NCBI GenBank assembly: GCA_030407315.1 | Contig: JALQPE010000201.1 | Span: 1 to 19,560 of the forward strand | Origin: Asparagopsis taxiformis | Lineage: Eukaryota > Rhodophyta > Florideophyceae > Bonnemaisoniales > Bonnemaisoniaceae | DNA length: 19,560 nucleotides | Direction of reading: 5' to 3' | Part shown: piece by piece, positions 18,579-19,560 of the stretch | How positions within the stretch are numbered: the stretch's first letter is position 1 | How the letters are laid out: each line of letters begins with the position of its first letter | Notes under the pieces: model-generated | Seen by the model: only the letters and a program-made list of their open reading frames with translations | The model's database searches: none | What the model was told of the DNA's origin: nothing | Made by a program: the position numbers and the translations under genes

Positions 18579-19253
18579 ATGAAGATGACCAACTTGTTCA
18601 CAGTATTGGCGCTACTGCTGCTGCTTGTCGGTCTAAGTTTGCCGAGCAGTGCCTCAGAGCCGAGCGACTCTCTCGTCGAAACAGCCATCCATCAAACGCG
18701 ATGTCCGCGTAGATGCCGTACAGATCGTTCATTACAGCGAAGGATATGTCGCCGACGCGGCTGTCGTCTCAACCGGTGTTCAGACTTTGCGAACCGGATG
18801 GCATACAACTGTCGTCCGCGTCTGATGCCACTTATTACTCCGGTACCAATTCCTCCGGTACCAATTCCTCCGGTGACAATCGTCGGGACTTCTGTGCCGG
18901 ACGGGGATAGGATCGTTTCATGCTCCATTGATACGCAGCTCGCAGTCGGGCTACAGACCACCGTCAACGGTGTGAACGGCGTTATTATTTTCAGGACCTA
19001 CCCGCCGGAGGCTGCTGCTGATCAGATACGTGAAGCTGCGTGCCTCGCTGACGGCACATCTGGGCTTCCTATTTCGCAGTTATTGTTGATTGCTGGTGGA
19101 GTATGCGTGCCGCAGCCGTGCGCAGTTACAGCTACAAGCTGTGTTTGTCCGATCAGCACTACTTTCTGCTTCAGGGAGGAGATTAATCAGGCTGTGCTTG
19201 GAATTGCCCGGCGACCGCATAAAGGCCTGGTTGAATTGTGGAGGCTTTTCTAG
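18579..19253 (+). CDS. Secreted two-domain cysteine-rich protein D, C-terminus altered by frameshift
   Basis: 224 residues as read. Signal peptide 1 to about 26 (VLALLLLLVGLSLPSSAS). Domain 1 has spacing C-x3-C-x10-C-x4-C-x4-C-x10-C with eleven Arg among the 26 residues from Cys1 to Cys5. The linker holds a 15-bp tandem repeat (18840-18869) coding PVPIP units. Domain 2 starts VSCSIDTQ and keeps seven cysteines (AACLADG, CVPQPC, SCVC, TFCFRE). After FCFREEINQAVLG the frame leaves the family pattern and runs on for 17 foreign residues. One base off, the DNA reads NCPATA then TAA at 19220-19222, matching the ends of B and C, so one base was lost near 19190-19202. The eighth cysteine is thus lost. 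It is either a recent mutation or a sequence error; otherwise it is an ordinary paralogue. Confidence 0.82.
   Translation: MKMTNLFTVLALLLLLVGLSLPSSASEPSDSLVETAIHQTRCPRRCRTDRSLQRRICRRRGCRLNRCSDFANRMAYNCRPRLMPLITPVPIPPVPIPPVTIVGTSVPDGDRIVSCSIDTQLAVGLQTTVNGVNGVIIFRTYPPEAAADQIREAACLADGTSGLPISQLLLIAGGVCVPQPCAVTATSCVCPISTTFCFREEINQAVLGIARRPHKGLVELWRLF
18840..18869 (+). repeat. 15-bp tandem duplication in the linker of gene D
   Basis: CCGGTACCAATTCCT occurs twice in a row, in frame, coding repeated Pro-Val-Pro-Ile-Pro. This is a simple route for length change of the Pro-rich linker, which differs in B, C and D. Confidence 0.85.
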
Positions 19254-19527
19254 AATGGAAGGTAGTTTGATACATGACCATTGGAAAGACTCTGATAGAC
19301 TTGCAAGACATCGATACGTGTGATTGAATTAAATAGTCAAGTGTAATGCCCGTTTTTTATTTCAATGGCGAAACGATAGACACATGACACACCTCCTCGA
19401 CACGGAAATGACATCATCACGTGCGCAGGTTACCGACCCACTTCGTCTATTCTCCTACCTCCATACATCCCACCCAACGCGCAGCAACAAGTCCTACACA
19501 TTCTTTCCCAGCGCCAACCGCCCCCAA
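19254..19527. other. Intergenic after D, turning C/A-rich
   Basis: No gene seen. The last 120 bases are C/A-rich and G-poor like the promoters of B, C and D. Confidence 0.45.
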
Positions 19528-19536
19528 TATAAATAT
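19528..19536 (+). promoter_or_regulatory. TATA box of a gene starting beyond the window
   Basis: TATAAATAT in a C/A-rich tract, 25-33 bases from the window end. By analogy with the other genes the transcript would start about at the edge and the ATG 35-60 bases further on. Confidence 0.45.
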
Positions 19537-19560
19537 CTCGCCCAAACACCACCGAAACAA

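Noticed and set aside
13157..19345. TGTAA pentamers after several stop codons as a polyadenylation signal
   Set aside because: They occur at variable distance, are missing near gene B, and such a pentamer is common by chance.
1..19560. CRISPR arrays, rRNA or bacterial operons
   Set aside because: No regularly spaced repeats, no rRNA signatures and no ribosome-binding sites were seen; the content is eukaryotic.

Overview
The window is eukaryotic nuclear DNA. It carries a Ty3/gypsy LTR retrotransposon, a Helitron-type PIF1 helicase relic, and intronless single-exon genes for secreted proteins, each preceded by a TATA-like box. There is no operon structure and no Shine-Dalgarno signal. The compact intronless genes next to old transposons would suit a red alga, but nothing here settles the lineage; treat that as a weak guess.

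Layout. (1) 1-6926, minus strand: right-hand (5') part of a Ty3/gypsy element. Read leftwards it shows a putative 5' LTR (6401-6926), a primer-binding site, gag with coiled coil and zinc knuckle, then protease, reverse transcriptase, RNase H and integrase. The integrase runs to the left edge, so its C-terminus and the other LTR are outside. The domains are easy to recognise but broken by many one-base indels. (2) About 7032-9206, plus strand: helicase half of a Helitron with all main SF1B motifs, three frameshifts and one stop, ending in a GC-rich hairpin and CTAA. The gypsy LTR stops about 100 bases before it, so the gypsy element may have inserted into the Helitron. (3) 9207-11600: no gene I can support. 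(4) 11709-13139, plus: intact secreted glucose/sorbosone dehydrogenase-like protein. (5) 13425-14038: an unrecognised, broken open reading frame. (6) 14947-19253, plus: four tandem genes for small secreted cysteine-rich proteins (called A, B, C and D here). They share an arginine-rich six-cysteine domain; B, C and D add a Pro-rich linker and a second domain with eight cysteines. D has lost its last cysteine to a one-base frameshift. A TATA box in C/A-rich DNA at the very end suggests a further gene just outside.

The most interesting content is the tandem cysteine-rich secreted family, which I cannot place in any named family. It lies downstream of a secreted quinoprotein-type dehydrogenase on the same strand. 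A shared extracellular or cell-wall role is possible but is only an inference. Frame breaks sit mostly in short homopolymer runs, so some apparent pseudogenes may be base-calling errors.
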